From positions 309,824 to 367,069 of the forward strand of contig NZ_HE978642.1 of NCBI RefSeq assembly GCF_000312125.1: a stretch of DNA of 57,246 nt, read 5' to 3'. The position numbers and the translations under genes were made by a program. Every line of letters starts with the position of its first letter. Position 1 is the first letter of the stretch. Source of the stretch: Timonella senegalensis JC301. GTDB taxonomy: Bacteria; Actinomycetota; Actinomycetes; Actinomycetales; Cellulomonadaceae. The notes under the pieces were generated by a model. That model worked only from the letters and a program-made list of their open reading frames with translations, made no database searches and was not told the DNA's origin. Positions 1-7,913 of the stretch are shown here, piece by piece.

Positions 1-321
1 AGCTGGAGCAGCCGGTGCAGCAGGAGCTGCAACTGGCGCAGCAGCAGGTGCTGGTGCGGCGGCTGGAGCCGGAGCGGCGCCGGAACCGTCACCGATGACT
101 GCGAGGACGGTTCCGACCTCTACGGTGTCGTCTTCCTGGACCAGGATCTGCTCAATGGTGCCAGCGAACGGGGATGGGACTTCGGTGTCTACCTTGTCGG
201 TGGAAACCTCGACCAAAGGCTCGTCGACCTCAATGGTGTCGCCGACGTTCTTCAGCCAGCGGGTGACGGTACCTTCGGTAACCGACTCGCCGAGAGCGGG
301 AAGTTCAACGTTGTTGGACAT
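1..321 (-). CDS. sucB: 2-oxo-acid dehydrogenase E2 (dihydrolipoamide acyltransferase), N-terminal part
   Basis: Only the first 107 residues lie in the window; the gene runs off the left edge. Residues 1-76 form a lipoyl domain, with the lipoylated lysine at about residue 43 in the motif TDKVDTE. It is followed by an Ala/Pro-rich flexible linker, as in E2 proteins with swinging lipoyl arms. E2 transfers the acyl group to CoA in the 2-oxoglutarate or pyruvate dehydrogenase complex, in the cytoplasm. The ATG at 319-321 has an upstream GGAGAGG. lpdA (E3) lies directly upstream on the same strand with a 34-nt gap, so the two are probably one operon. Whether it serves 2-oxoglutarate (sucB) or another 2-oxo acid cannot be told from the lipoyl domain alone. 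Confidence 0.88.
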   Translation of the reverse strand, partial: MSNNVELPALGESVTEGTVTRWLKNVGDTIEVDEPLVEVSTDKVDTEVPSPFAGTIEQILVQEDDTVEVGTVLAVIGDGSGAAPAPAAAPAPAAAPVAAPAAPAAPA

Positions 322-355
322 TACCTCTCCAATTTCTGTGAATGCGTGCGTGGGA

Positions 356-1741
356 TCAGTTGTGTGCGTGGAGAGGCTTGCCTGCGAGGGAAAGGAATGC
401 CTCGCCCATGGCCTCGTTCTGCGTTGGGTGTGCGTGGATAAGTGGTGCGACGTCCTCTGGGTATGCTTCCCAGTTCACGATGAGCTGGCCTTCGCCGATG
501 AGCTCGCCGACGCGGGCACCAATCATGTGGACACCAACAACTGGCCCGTCCTTTTGGCGGACGAGCTTGATGAAGCCCGCGGTGTTGAGGATCTTGGACT
601 TGCCGTTACCAGCAAGGTTGTACTCGATTGCCTCGACGTTCTCTGCGCCGAACTTCTCCTTAGCCTGCGCCTCGGTGATGCCGACGGAGCCAATCTCAGG
701 CTCGGAGTAGGTGACGCGTGGGATGCCGGACTCGACGATTGGCTGTGGGTTCAGACCCATGATCTGCTCAGCCACAAAGATTCCCTGCTGGAAACCGCGG
801 TGTGCGAGCTGGAGGCCTGGGACGATGTCGCCAACTGCCCAGATGTTGCCAACGCCGGTGTGGAGCTTCTCGTCAGTGATGACGAATCCGCGGTCCATCG
901 TGATGCCTGCTGCTTCGTAGCCAAGGTCAGCGGTACGTGGTCCACGACCGATCGCAACGAGGAGGTACTCGGCGTCGAAGGTCTTGCCGGACTCGAGCGT
1001 CACGTGAACGCCGTTTGCGTCCTGGGTTACGCCGGCGAAGCGGTCGCCAAGGTTGAACTTGATTCCGCGCTTGCGGAATGCGCGCTCGAGGTTCTTCGAG
1101 ATAGCCTCATCCTCGTTTGGCACGAGGTGTGGCAGGCCTTCGATGATGGTGACGTCAGCGCCGAACGACTTCCATACGGAAGCGAACTCGGAGCCGATGA
1201 CGCCTCCACCGAGGATGATTGCGGAGCCTGGGACGGTGTCCATTGCGAGCGCGTGCTCGGAGGTCATGACGCGACCCTCGATGGTCAGGCCAGGAAGCGA
1301 GCGCGAGTACGAACCGGTTGCGAGCACAATGTGCTTACCGGTGATGCGCTGTCCGTTGACCTCGATTGCGTTCTGCGCAACGAGCTTGCCGTAGCCCTCG
1401 ATCAAGGTGATCTTGCGGGACTTAACAAGTCCCTGCAGTCCCTTGTAGAGACCCGAAATAACACCGGACTTGTAGCTGTTAACTCCAGCCATGTCGATGC
1501 CATTGAGGGTGGCGTTGATGCCGAAGAGGTGACCTTCACGGACGTTGTCCGCTACCTCTGCCGCGTGCAAGAGAGCCTTGGTTGGAACACATCCGTAGTG
1601 GAGGCAGGTTCCGCCAAGCTTGTCTGCTTCGATCAATGCGACGTTCTGTCCGAGCTGTGCAGCGCGGAGAGCGGTGGCGTAGCCTCCGCTACCTCCGCCC
1701 AAGACGACGATGTCAAAGTCGGTGCCGGGGGTTTCGGCCAC
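356..1741 (-). CDS. lpdA: dihydrolipoyl dehydrogenase (E3)
   Basis: This 461-residue flavoprotein reoxidises dihydrolipoamide on E2 and passes electrons to NAD+. An N-terminal FAD-binding motif ([10 protein letters not shown]) is followed by the redox-active disulfide in [11 protein letters not shown] (Cys46 and Cys51). A second Rossmann glycine motif ([12 protein letters not shown]) binds NAD. The C-terminal His-Glu pair is in [12 protein letters not shown]. Length is normal for the family. The GTG start at 1741 is preceded by AAGGAG at a good distance. The gene is followed by the E2 gene on the same strand, which places it in the 2-oxo-acid dehydrogenase complex; it may also serve other complexes such as glycine cleavage. 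Confidence 0.96.
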   Translation of the reverse strand: MAETPGTDFDIVVLGGGSGGYATALRAAQLGQNVALIEADKLGGTCLHYGCVPTKALLHAAEVADNVREGHLFGINATLNGIDMAGVNSYKSGVISGLYKGLQGLVKSRKITLIEGYGKLVAQNAIEVNGQRITGKHIVLATGSYSRSLPGLTIEGRVMTSEHALAMDTVPGSAIILGGGVIGSEFASVWKSFGADVTIIEGLPHLVPNEDEAISKNLERAFRKRGIKFNLGDRFAGVTQDANGVHVTLESGKTFDAEYLLVAIGRGPRTADLGYEAAGITMDRGFVITDEKLHTGVGNIWAVGDIVPGLQLAHRGFQQGIFVAEQIMGLNPQPIVESGIPRVTYSEPEIGSVGITEAQAKEKFGAENVEAIEYNLAGNGKSKILNTAGFIKLVRQKDGPVVGVHMIGARVGELIGEGQLIVNWEAYPEDVAPLIHAHPTQNEAMGEAFLSLAGKPLHAHN

Positions 1742-1950
1742 GTTCTTCTCCTTATTAACAAGGGGTTTAGATACGTTCCCATCTTGTCACTAAGCCGCGT
1801 GAACCCAAAGTGGAAACTGCAACCAATCGCGCGTGTCACATGTGATCCTGCGAACAGAAACTAGGGTTTATGCGGTTCTGTTCGTTACCCGCGTGTTCTG
1901 TTCGCGGCTAGCGCAGTCTTCCTACATCTGATGTGGTCACCGCAGCGTTG

Positions 1951-1956
1951 TATCGT
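1951..1956 (+). promoter_or_regulatory. putative -10 element of a leaderless transcript
   Basis: TATCGT ends 7 nt before the ATG at 1964, and no Shine-Dalgarno sequence precedes that ATG. The spacing predicts that transcription starts at or next to the start codon. Confidence 0.45.
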
Positions 1957-1963
1957 ATTCGTT

Positions 1964-2317
1964 ATGGGTTTTTTCTCTCGGGTCTTCGGAGCTAAGGTGC
2001 AGGGTCCAACCGGGCCGACCGCCACTCCCACAGCACCCTCGTCAGGTGATCGCAAGCGCGAGACCATGGAGCACCTCGCTTCGTTCGCGAGATCTCGGGT
2101 CGGCGTGGAGGCGTACATCGAGCCGCCAAACTCTAACGAGCCAGTGTCGATCCTTCTTATTGCGACCACGGGGGAGTGGACGCGCAGGCGCGTCCCGTCG
2201 GCGGTTGATGCCCGCAAAATCGCGGGCGAGTTGGGCCTGCCCGTCTATGACGTGAACTTCACCGGCTATCCGCAGCGCATGCGCGACTGGAACTCCAAGA
2301 ACAAGCCCACCCGATAG
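1964..2317 (+). CDS. conserved actinobacterial protein of unknown function, 117 aa
   Basis: A small soluble protein that begins MGFFSRVFG, carries a Pro/Thr-rich linker to about residue 28, and then a compact domain with the motifs FVEP-like AYIEPP, TTGEWTRRR, and a C-terminal PVYDVNFTGYPQRMRD. I recognise this as a conserved actinobacterial family that automated pipelines sometimes label oxidoreductase, but no catalytic motif is visible, so no function is assigned. The ATG at 1964 is preferred over the upstream in-frame ATG at 1931 because a -10-like TATCGT sits 7 nt before it. It points away from lpdA and converges on pepA, with a strong hairpin between them. Confidence 0.75.
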   Translation: MGFFSRVFGAKVQGPTGPTATPTAPSSGDRKRETMEHLASFARSRVGVEAYIEPPNSNEPVSILLIATTGEWTRRRVPSAVDARKIAGELGLPVYDVNFTGYPQRMRDWNSKNKPTR

Positions 2318-2368
2318 GCCGCGCCGGACGCTGGAACGCGCCCATGATCGTCGATAATTTGTGTGTAA

Positions 2369-2414
2369 AAGCAGGTGGGGTGGGCGGAAAATGTTCCGCC
2401 CACCCCACCTGCTT
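2369..2414. terminator. bidirectional hairpin terminator between 1964 gene and pepA
   Basis: A perfect 21-bp stem with a 4-nt loop. On the reverse strand it is followed by a T-run, which ends pepA transcription; the forward gene ending at 2317 can use it as well. Confidence 0.85.
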
Positions 2415-2426
2415 ATTTACGACGAT

Positions 2427-3902
2427 TTAGCCCGCTGCGTTCTCCAGCACAGCCAGCATAGTGCGGACGCCGTGTCCGGTTCCACCCTTCGGGGTGTAGC
2501 CGAATGGGGCGTTCTCGTTGTAGGACGGTCCCGCAATGTCGATGTGTGCCCATGGGCGCTCGGCGGTGAACTCCTTGAGGAAGTGACCGGCGACGAGCAT
2601 GCCACCCCAGCGCTGACCCATGTTTGCAAGGTCTGCTACCTGGGAGTCGAGGGTTGGGCGGAGCTCCTCAGGGAGAGGCATGTGCCAAACGGACTCGCCT
2701 GCTACCTCAGCGGCAGCAAGGACCTCAGCCACAGCACCATCTGTACCCATGACAGCGGACACGCGGTTTCCGAGGGCCATCATCTGCGCGCCGGTGAGGG
2801 TCGCGATGTCCACGAGCAGGTCAGCACCATCTTCAACAGCGGCAGCGAGGCCATCCGCGAGGACTAGGCGTCCTTCTGCGTCGGTGTTCAGAACCTCAAC
2901 GGTCTTGCCAGAACGGGTCGTGATGACATCGGATGGGCGCATTGCCGAACCCGAAGGCATGTTCTCTGCGAGGCACAGGTATCCGGTGACGGAGACGGGG
3001 AGGCTGAGCTTAGCGGCCGCAATGACAGTGTGCAGAACGGCTGCGGCACCGGCCATGTCGGACTTCATTGCCTCCATGCCAGCGGCTGGTTTGATCGAGA
3101 TTCCACCGGAGTCAAACGTGATGCCCTTACCGATGAGGGCGATCTTGCGCTTGGCACGTAGCGGGCTGTAGGAGACCTTGACCAGGCGTGGGCCGCGGGT
3201 GGAACCCTGGCCGACACCCACAAGTCCGCCGTAGCCGCCGGAGACAAGCGCCTTGTCGTCAAGGACGGAAACCTTGACGCCGGTGCCCTTTGCGGTGGCC
3301 TTGGCGATGTCAGCAAACGCGGCAGGGAACAGTTCGTTCGGAGCGCTGTTGACGAGGTCGCGGGTGCCCTTGATAGCGTCCGCGATGACCTCCGCGCGAG
3401 CGGCGCCCTTCTTGACGGCGCTCTGGCGTGCGATGGGGGAGATGATCTCAATCGCAGATACGGGGGTTCCGGAGGTGGCGGCGTCGCCGGTCCGGTAAGA
3501 ACGGAACGCGTAGGCGCCGAACAGGGCGCCCTCAATGATTGCGACGAGTTCCTCTTCCTCTACTGCTGGGAGAGCGAACGAGATGGAGTCGACGTCAGTG
3601 ATCGAGCGAGTCACCGAGCCGGCTGCGCGGCGGAGTTGCTCAACGCGGCCGTAGTGGTCCTCGCCAAGTCCAACGAGGACGAGGGTCTTTGCCGCAAAGC
3701 CGCTCGGGGCAGGAATGCGGACAACGGTGTCTGCCTTGGCGCCAGCACCGATCGACTTGAGGTCGAGGTCAGCCAGTGCGGAGGTATCGAGGCTCGATGG
3801 GCCAACGATGGTTGCGGTGCCGTCTACCGATGCGACGCCCAGTACGAGGACGTTGGCATTGACGGTGCTTGGGTCTTTGGAAGTAAAAGTAAGTTCAGCC
3901 AC
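2427..3902 (-). CDS. pepA: leucyl aminopeptidase (M17 family)
   Basis: A 491-residue cytosolic zinc aminopeptidase that removes N-terminal residues during peptide turnover. The C-terminal catalytic domain has KGITFDSGGISIKP with the metal and catalytic residues, MKSDMAGAAAV, and the family signature NTDAEGRLVLAD. The N-terminal macrodomain-like region is more divergent, as usual. The GTG start at 3902 has no good ribosome site, but TAAGAT lies 6 nt upstream, which suggests a leaderless mRNA. It is divergent from the membrane-protein gene at 3963. Length fits the family. Confidence 0.95.
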   Translation of the reverse strand: MAELTFTSKDPSTVNANVLVLGVASVDGTATIVGPSSLDTSALADLDLKSIGAGAKADTVVRIPAPSGFAAKTLVLVGLGEDHYGRVEQLRRAAGSVTRSITDVDSISFALPAVEEEELVAIIEGALFGAYAFRSYRTGDAATSGTPVSAIEIISPIARQSAVKKGAARAEVIADAIKGTRDLVNSAPNELFPAAFADIAKATAKGTGVKVSVLDDKALVSGGYGGLVGVGQGSTRGPRLVKVSYSPLRAKRKIALIGKGITFDSGGISIKPAAGMEAMKSDMAGAAAVLHTVIAAAKLSLPVSVTGYLCLAENMPSGSAMRPSDVITTRSGKTVEVLNTDAEGRLVLADGLAAAVEDGADLLVDIATLTGAQMMALGNRVSAVMGTDGAVAEVLAAAEVAGESVWHMPLPEELRPTLDSQVADLANMGQRWGGMLVAGHFLKEFTAERPWAHIDIAGPSYNENAPFGYTPKGGTGHGVRTMLAVLENAAG

Positions 3903-3908
3903 CCCTCG

Positions 3909-3914
3909 ATCTTA
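3909..3914 (-). promoter_or_regulatory. putative -10 element, leaderless pepA transcript
   Basis: TAAGAT on the reverse strand, 6 nt before the GTG start of pepA. It lies back to back with the forward TAACCT element at 3950. Confidence 0.55.
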
Positions 3915-3949
3915 CATAGCGAACGATGTGGTTGTCCGGGCTCTTCGGG

Positions 3950-3955
3950 TAACCT
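3950..3955 (+). promoter_or_regulatory. putative -10 element of a leaderless transcript
   Basis: TAACCT ends 7 nt before the GTG at 3963, which has no other clear start signal. Confidence 0.4.
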
Positions 3956-3962
3956 CGAGGGT

Positions 3963-4316
3963 GTGTTTCCCATTCTCAGCGCACTTGTCTTCCTATCCGC
4001 AGCTTTTGTCCTTGCATGGGCGCTCTTCTTTGCCATGAAGGACCGGGCGGTCATCCTCAAGCAACTCTTTGCGGCGGGTGTCGTGGAAGCAATCCTGGTT
4101 ATCCAGACGATCACAAGCGCGATTCTGCTCATCGGGCAGTCGCGAGACCTCGAACCGTGGGAATTTTGGGGCTACGTCTTTACGATCCTCATCATCCTGC
4201 CCGCTGCGGCGGTCTGGGCCTTTGCGGAACGCACCAAGTGGAGCTCCGTAGTCCTAGCTGTTGCCGCTTTCACAGTGATTTTCTTGCAGATGCGCCTTAT
4301 CCAGTTGTGGGGCTAG
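3963..4316 (+). CDS. small integral membrane protein, 117 aa
   Basis: About four hydrophobic segments fill the whole protein: residues 3-23, 32-55, 68-88 and 95-112. A basic loop (MKDRAVILKQ) follows the first, and WEFWGY precedes the third. This looks like a small inner-membrane protein with no recognisable transport or catalytic motif. The reading frame stays open upstream into the pepA region, but that part overlaps pepA. The GTG at 3963 places the first helix at the N-terminus and has a -10-like TAACCT 7 nt upstream. It lies 76 nt before a second membrane-protein gene and pyrD, and may be co-transcribed with them. Function unknown. Confidence 0.65.
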   Translation: MFPILSALVFLSAAFVLAWALFFAMKDRAVILKQLFAAGVVEAILVIQTITSAILLIGQSRDLEPWEFWGYVFTILIILPAAAVWAFAERTKWSSVVLAVAAFTVIFLQMRLIQLWG

Positions 4317-4392
4317 CCCGTAAAATTGGGCAGTAACTGCCCGTCACTACACTCTTGACGCGTCAACACCACCACACGTAGAGGACGTAATC

Positions 4393-4890
4393 ATGGCTGC
4401 CCCCGAGCCGCACGAATCCACTAAGCGCAGCGCCTCCACGCTCCAGGAGCGTCTCCAGGCAAAACTGGACGCTGCGCCTTCCCAAGACATGGCTGGAAGC
4501 ACGGGCAAGGGTTTCGGCCGCATCCTGGTCACCGTGTATGCCATCTTGGCCATCGCAGCCACGGCGCGTGGCACCTGGCAACTCCTCGATCACGGATCGG
4601 ATGCACCACTCGCGTACGGGCTCTCGCTCCTTGCGGGCGTGATCTATCTCGTTGCAACCTTTGCCCTAGCCAAAGGGGGAAACGTCTGGCGTAAAGTTGC
4701 TTGGGGTGCGGTTTTGTTCGAGGCGATCGGTGTCCTCGCAGTCGGAATCTCATCGATCTTTGAAGCTGGCTGGTTCCCGGACAAGTCCGTCTGGTCCAAC
4801 TTTGGTCAGGGCTATGGGTACATCCCATTGGTGCTCCCATTCGTGGGTGTGTACTGGCTCTGGCGCACACGCCCTTCGGCGCTCAACTAA
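4393..4890 (+). CDS. conserved membrane protein upstream of pyrD, 165 aa
   Basis: The first 40 or so residues are soluble and contain the charged sequence LQERLQAKLDAAPSQD. Four predicted membrane segments follow, at roughly 45-65, 72-92, 103-122 and 135-155. The ATG at 4393 has a GAGGA a few bases upstream. The gene sits 43 nt before pyrD on the same strand, so the two are likely co-transcribed. No motif supports a specific activity. A link to PyrD at the membrane is only a positional guess. Confidence 0.75.
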   Translation: MAAPEPHESTKRSASTLQERLQAKLDAAPSQDMAGSTGKGFGRILVTVYAILAIAATARGTWQLLDHGSDAPLAYGLSLLAGVIYLVATFALAKGGNVWRKVAWGAVLFEAIGVLAVGISSIFEAGWFPDKSVWSNFGQGYGYIPLVLPFVGVYWLWRTRPSALN

Positions 4891-4933
4891 TCCGGCTCCT
4901 TGAGCACGCAGCAGCACTAACAAGAAGGACACA

Positions 4934-5968
4934 GTGATCTACGAGCAGATCTTCAAGCACGTATTCTCCAAGATGGACCCGGAGAAGGCCCACCACCTCG
5001 TGTACACGGGAGTCAGCGTTGTGGGTAAGACCCCCGTCCTCTCGGGGGTACTCGAGGGGGCAATTGCGCCGTATCTCCAGCAGGGATCGGGAGCTCAGGT
5101 GTTCGGGCGCCGCGTGCCGGCGCCGTTTGGCTTGGCGGGCGGCTTTGACAAGACGGCCAAGGCCGTACGAGGCCTGACCATGCTTGGCTTTGGGTTCGTT
5201 GAGATTGGCACGATCACCGCGCAGCCACAACCCGGAAACGAGAAGCCACGCATGTGGCGCGAAATCTCCATGGGTGGGCTGCGCAACCGCATGGGCTTCA
5301 ACAATGAGGGTGCGGAGGCCGCCGCAGTCGAACTCGGCAAGCTGCGTTCGACCGCCAAGGGCAAGTCGATCTTTGTTGGCGTGAATATTGGCAAGACCAA
5401 GGTCACCCCAGCCGAGCACGCCGCAGCGGACTATGCGTTCAGCGCGCGCCTCCTGGCCCCCTACGCCGACTACCTTGTGGTGAACGTGTCCTCACCAAAC
5501 ACGCCGGGCCTTCGCGACCTTCAGTCAGTGGATGCGCTGCGCCCAATCCTGACCGCAGTGCGAGCTGCAGCCAATGAGTCCACTGTTGACCTGGGCTTGC
5601 GGCGCGTCCCACTCCTGGTCAAGATCGCACCGGACCTGGCTAATGAGGACATTGAGGCGGTGGCGGCGCTGTCACTTGAGCTGGGTCTCGATGGCATGGT
5701 CGCCGTCAACACAACGATTAACCACGATCTCGGCCCGGGAGGGCTCTCTGGTAAGCCAGAGCTCGAGCGCGGCATCGAGGTGGTGACCCTACTCCGCGAG
5801 AAGTTGGGTAAGGACCCAGTGATCATCGGAGTCGGTGGCATCTCCACCGCTACCGACGCGCAGCGATACCTTGATGCCGGCGCTAACCTCGTCCAGGGAT
5901 ATACGGGGTTCATCTACGACGGTCCGTTCTGGGCTCGCAAGATTAACCGGGCGCTGCTCGGGAAGTAG
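4934..5968 (+). CDS. pyrD: dihydroorotate dehydrogenase, quinone-dependent (class 2)
   Basis: A 344-residue FMN enzyme that oxidises dihydroorotate to orotate in pyrimidine synthesis and passes electrons to membrane quinones. The N-terminal helical extension (residues 1-40, MIYEQIFKHVFSK) is the membrane-associating part typical of class 2. Key motifs are FGLAGGFDK, the FMN/substrate site RMGFNN, GVNIGKTK, and the catalytic-serine motif NVSSPNTPGLRD. IIGVGGIST and NLVQGYTGF are the C-terminal phosphate-binding loops. The GTG at 4934 has AAGGA 4 nt upstream. It converges on the aldo/keto reductase gene through a 22-bp hairpin. Confidence 0.96.
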   Translation: MIYEQIFKHVFSKMDPEKAHHLVYTGVSVVGKTPVLSGVLEGAIAPYLQQGSGAQVFGRRVPAPFGLAGGFDKTAKAVRGLTMLGFGFVEIGTITAQPQPGNEKPRMWREISMGGLRNRMGFNNEGAEAAAVELGKLRSTAKGKSIFVGVNIGKTKVTPAEHAAADYAFSARLLAPYADYLVVNVSSPNTPGLRDLQSVDALRPILTAVRAAANESTVDLGLRRVPLLVKIAPDLANEDIEAVAALSLELGLDGMVAVNTTINHDLGPGGLSGKPELERGIEVVTLLREKLGKDPVIIGVGGISTATDAQRYLDAGANLVQGYTGFIYDGPFWARKINRALLGK

Positions 5969-6052
5969 CGGATCGCACAACCAGACGTGCGGCTCTCATG
6001 CCGCATTTCCACTGGCTCGGACTACGCGAAACACCATTTTCCCGCCCGTGCG

Positions 6053-6099
6053 TAAGACTGTGGGCTCGCATCCATCTTGGATGCGAGCCCACAGTCTTA
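6053..6099. terminator. bidirectional hairpin between pyrD and aldo/keto reductase gene
   Basis: A perfect 22-bp inverted repeat with a 3-nt loop, placed between two convergent genes. The stem ends in TAAGACTG and its complement, giving modest A and T tracts at the two ends. Confidence 0.82.
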
Positions 6100-6115
6100 T
6101 CTGGAGAACTTAAGC

Positions 6116-7117
6116 TCAGCGTTCGCCTGGCTGGTCAGCCAGGGTCTGCTTTGGGTCACGGTTGATGTGATCGCCGAGGATCTCATCAATCTTTGCCATA
6201 AGCTCTGCTGGAATCTCAACGCCGCCGGCCTTGATGTTCTCAGCAATCTGCTCTGGACGCGAAGCACCGATGATTGGCGCGGCCACGTTCTTGTTCTGCA
6301 GAACCCAAGCAAGTCCCAGCTGTGGCATGGTCAGACCAAGCTGCTCTGCAACAGGCTTGAGGTTCTGAATTCGCGTGAGGAGATCATCGTTCATCTTGGA
6401 GCGGATGAATTTGGAAACGCCCTCGCTCGCCGCACGTGAGCCGGCTGGGAACTCGTGACCAGGGAGGTACTTGCCGGTCAGTAGGCCCTCAGCGAGTGGG
6501 CTCCACACGATCTGGGACAGACCCAGTTCCTCGGAGGTTGGTACGACCTCTTCCTCGATGACGCGCCACAGCATGTTGTACTGGGGCTGCGAGGAGATGA
6601 GCTGGAAGCCGAGTTCCTTGGACCACTTGTGGGCCTCACGGATTTGGTCGGCGGTCCACTCGGACACGCCGATGTACAGGGCCTTGCCCTGGCGCACGAC
6701 GTCTGCGAACGCGTGCATGGTCTCTTCGAGTGGGGTCGAGGCGTCGAAGCGGTGTGCCTGGTAGAGGTCGACGTAGTCGGTTCCGAGGCGGGTCAGCGAG
6801 CCGTTGATCGACTCCATGATGTGCTTGCGGGAGAGGCCGGTGTCGTTGTGTCCGCCTGGACCGGTTGGCCAGTAGACCTTGGTCAGGATTTCGAGTGACT
6901 CGCGGCGCTGGCCCTTGAGAGCCTCGCCAAGGACCGACTCGGCCTTGGTGTTTGCGTAGACGTCCGCGGTGTCGAACGTGGTGATACCGGCGTCAAGAGC
7001 TGCAGCGACGCAGCGCATAGCGGTTTCGTTCTCAACCTGTGACCCGTGGGTCAGCCAGTTGCCGTAGATGAACTCGGAGATTTTGAGGCCAGAGTTGCCT
7101 AGGTATTTGTATTGCAT
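6116..7117 (-). CDS. aldo/keto reductase, potassium-channel beta-subunit-like
   Basis: A 333-residue NADPH-dependent oxidoreductase. The AKR tetrad is present: Asp and Tyr in FDTADVYANT, Lys in LTKVYW, and His in LYQAHRFD. The C-terminal half carries the NADPH loops (VVWSPLAEGLLTGKY and PIIGASRPEQI). The opening MQYKYLGNSGLKIS and overall pattern resemble the KCAB/YghZ-type subgroup, which reduces small aldehydes or ketones; the substrate here is unknown. The ATG at 7117 is 6 nt from TAGGCT on the same strand, so the transcript may be leaderless. Confidence 0.9.
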   Translation of the reverse strand: MQYKYLGNSGLKISEFIYGNWLTHGSQVENETAMRCVAAALDAGITTFDTADVYANTKAESVLGEALKGQRRESLEILTKVYWPTGPGGHNDTGLSRKHIMESINGSLTRLGTDYVDLYQAHRFDASTPLEETMHAFADVVRQGKALYIGVSEWTADQIREAHKWSKELGFQLISSQPQYNMLWRVIEEEVVPTSEELGLSQIVWSPLAEGLLTGKYLPGHEFPAGSRAASEGVSKFIRSKMNDDLLTRIQNLKPVAEQLGLTMPQLGLAWVLQNKNVAAPIIGASRPEQIAENIKAGGVEIPAELMAKIDEILGDHINRDPKQTLADQPGER

Positions 7118-7123
7118 GGTTCC

Positions 7124-7129
7124 AGCCTA
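7124..7129 (-). promoter_or_regulatory. putative -10 element, leaderless aldo/keto reductase transcript
   Basis: TAGGCT on the reverse strand, separated from the ATG by the 6 nt GGAACC. Confidence 0.5.
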
Positions 7130-7153
7130 AAGCAGAGCTGGTCCAGAAATGTG

Positions 7154-7191
7154 CGAAGGGCGGACCAATCCCGAGATTGGTCCGCCCTTCG
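7154..7191. terminator. hairpin terminator downstream of the DUF3043 gene
   Basis: A perfect 17-bp stem with a CCGA loop, just after the reverse-strand DUF3043 stop codon and before the start of the aldo/keto reductase gene. Confidence 0.75.
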
Positions 7192-7210
7192 TGCGGTTTG
7201 TGCTCCCAGA

Positions 7211-7828
7211 TCAGGCTGGGTATTCGCCGTGTTTAACCACTGGCTTGGGCAGGCGCCCACGGCGGAACTGGAACGCGCGCATGACCGCGTACATCATCAG
7301 TCCACGCTCCTTGGCTGCCTCTTCGCCGAACTTGGCAATGAGGCGCTTCTTGAGCTGGCGCCACAGGATGAACGCGTCCACGATTGCGATCAGTACTACG
7401 AGGTACATCGAGAGGAGCGCGATGATCGCAATGGTTGGGTAGATGCTTCCGAGCAGTGTCAGGAGCAGGAACACACCGGCGATGATGAGGAAGTACTCGC
7501 CAACGTTCCAGCGGGCGTCCACAAAGTCTCGGATGTAGCGCTTCTTGGGGCCGCGGTCACGGTACGGCATCTTTGACTCGTCGCCGGACTTCATGGCGTT
7601 GTACTCCACGTCACGGGCTTCCCGCGCCTTGGCGCGCTGCGCCTTAGCAGCCGCGCGGCGGTCGTCTGGGACGAGGGGGCGCTTGCGTGCGGCCTCGGCT
7701 TCTGCGCGGGAGCGAGTTGGGCGGCCCTTGCCCTCCGTCTTTTCCTGCGCGTTCACGAGCGACTTGTCTTCCTGTGCCGACTCGGTGAGGCCGGGGGTGG
7801 TCTGCTTTGCCTTTTTATCTGATCTCAC
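7211..7828 (-). CDS. DUF3043 family membrane protein
   Basis: A 205-residue protein with a long, highly charged N-terminus (Lys/Arg/Glu-rich up to about residue 110, with PTRSRAEAEAARKRP and RDRGPKKRYIRDFVD). Two membrane helices lie at about 122-142 and 146-166, and the tail is basic (WRQLKKRLIAKFG). This pattern is the actinobacterial DUF3043 family, whose function is unknown. The open frame extends to 7891, but the GTG at 7828 is the likelier start, because TAAGAT lies 7 nt upstream and no ribosome site fits an earlier start. It is divergent from the dipeptidase gene, with 85 nt between the starts. Confidence 0.82.
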   Translation of the reverse strand: MRSDKKAKQTTPGLTESAQEDKSLVNAQEKTEGKGRPTRSRAEAEAARKRPLVPDDRRAAAKAQRAKAREARDVEYNAMKSGDESKMPYRDRGPKKRYIRDFVDARWNVGEYFLIIAGVFLLLTLLGSIYPTIAIIALLSMYLVVLIAIVDAFILWRQLKKRLIAKFGEEAAKERGLMMYAVMRAFQFRRGRLPKPVVKHGEYPA

Positions 7829-7835
7829 AGGCTCT

Positions 7836-7841
7836 ATCTTA
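7836..7841 (-). promoter_or_regulatory. putative -10 element, leaderless DUF3043 transcript
   Basis: TAAGAT on the reverse strand, 7 nt before the GTG at 7828. Confidence 0.55.
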
Positions 7842-7901
7842 GGCGAGCAAAAGGTGGTGTTGTGCACGGCCTTGGTCACCTTTTCCGCCAAGAGTGGAGA
7901 G

Positions 7902-7907
7902 TAGGCT
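7902..7907 (+). promoter_or_regulatory. putative -10 element, leaderless dipeptidase transcript
   Basis: TAGGCT ends 6 nt before the GTG at 7914. Confidence 0.5.
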
Positions 7908-7913
7908 TGTGGG

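Noticed and set aside
95-1864. 589-residue forward open frame over lpdA
   Set aside because: It is the complementary shadow of lpdA, a common artefact in GC-rich DNA.
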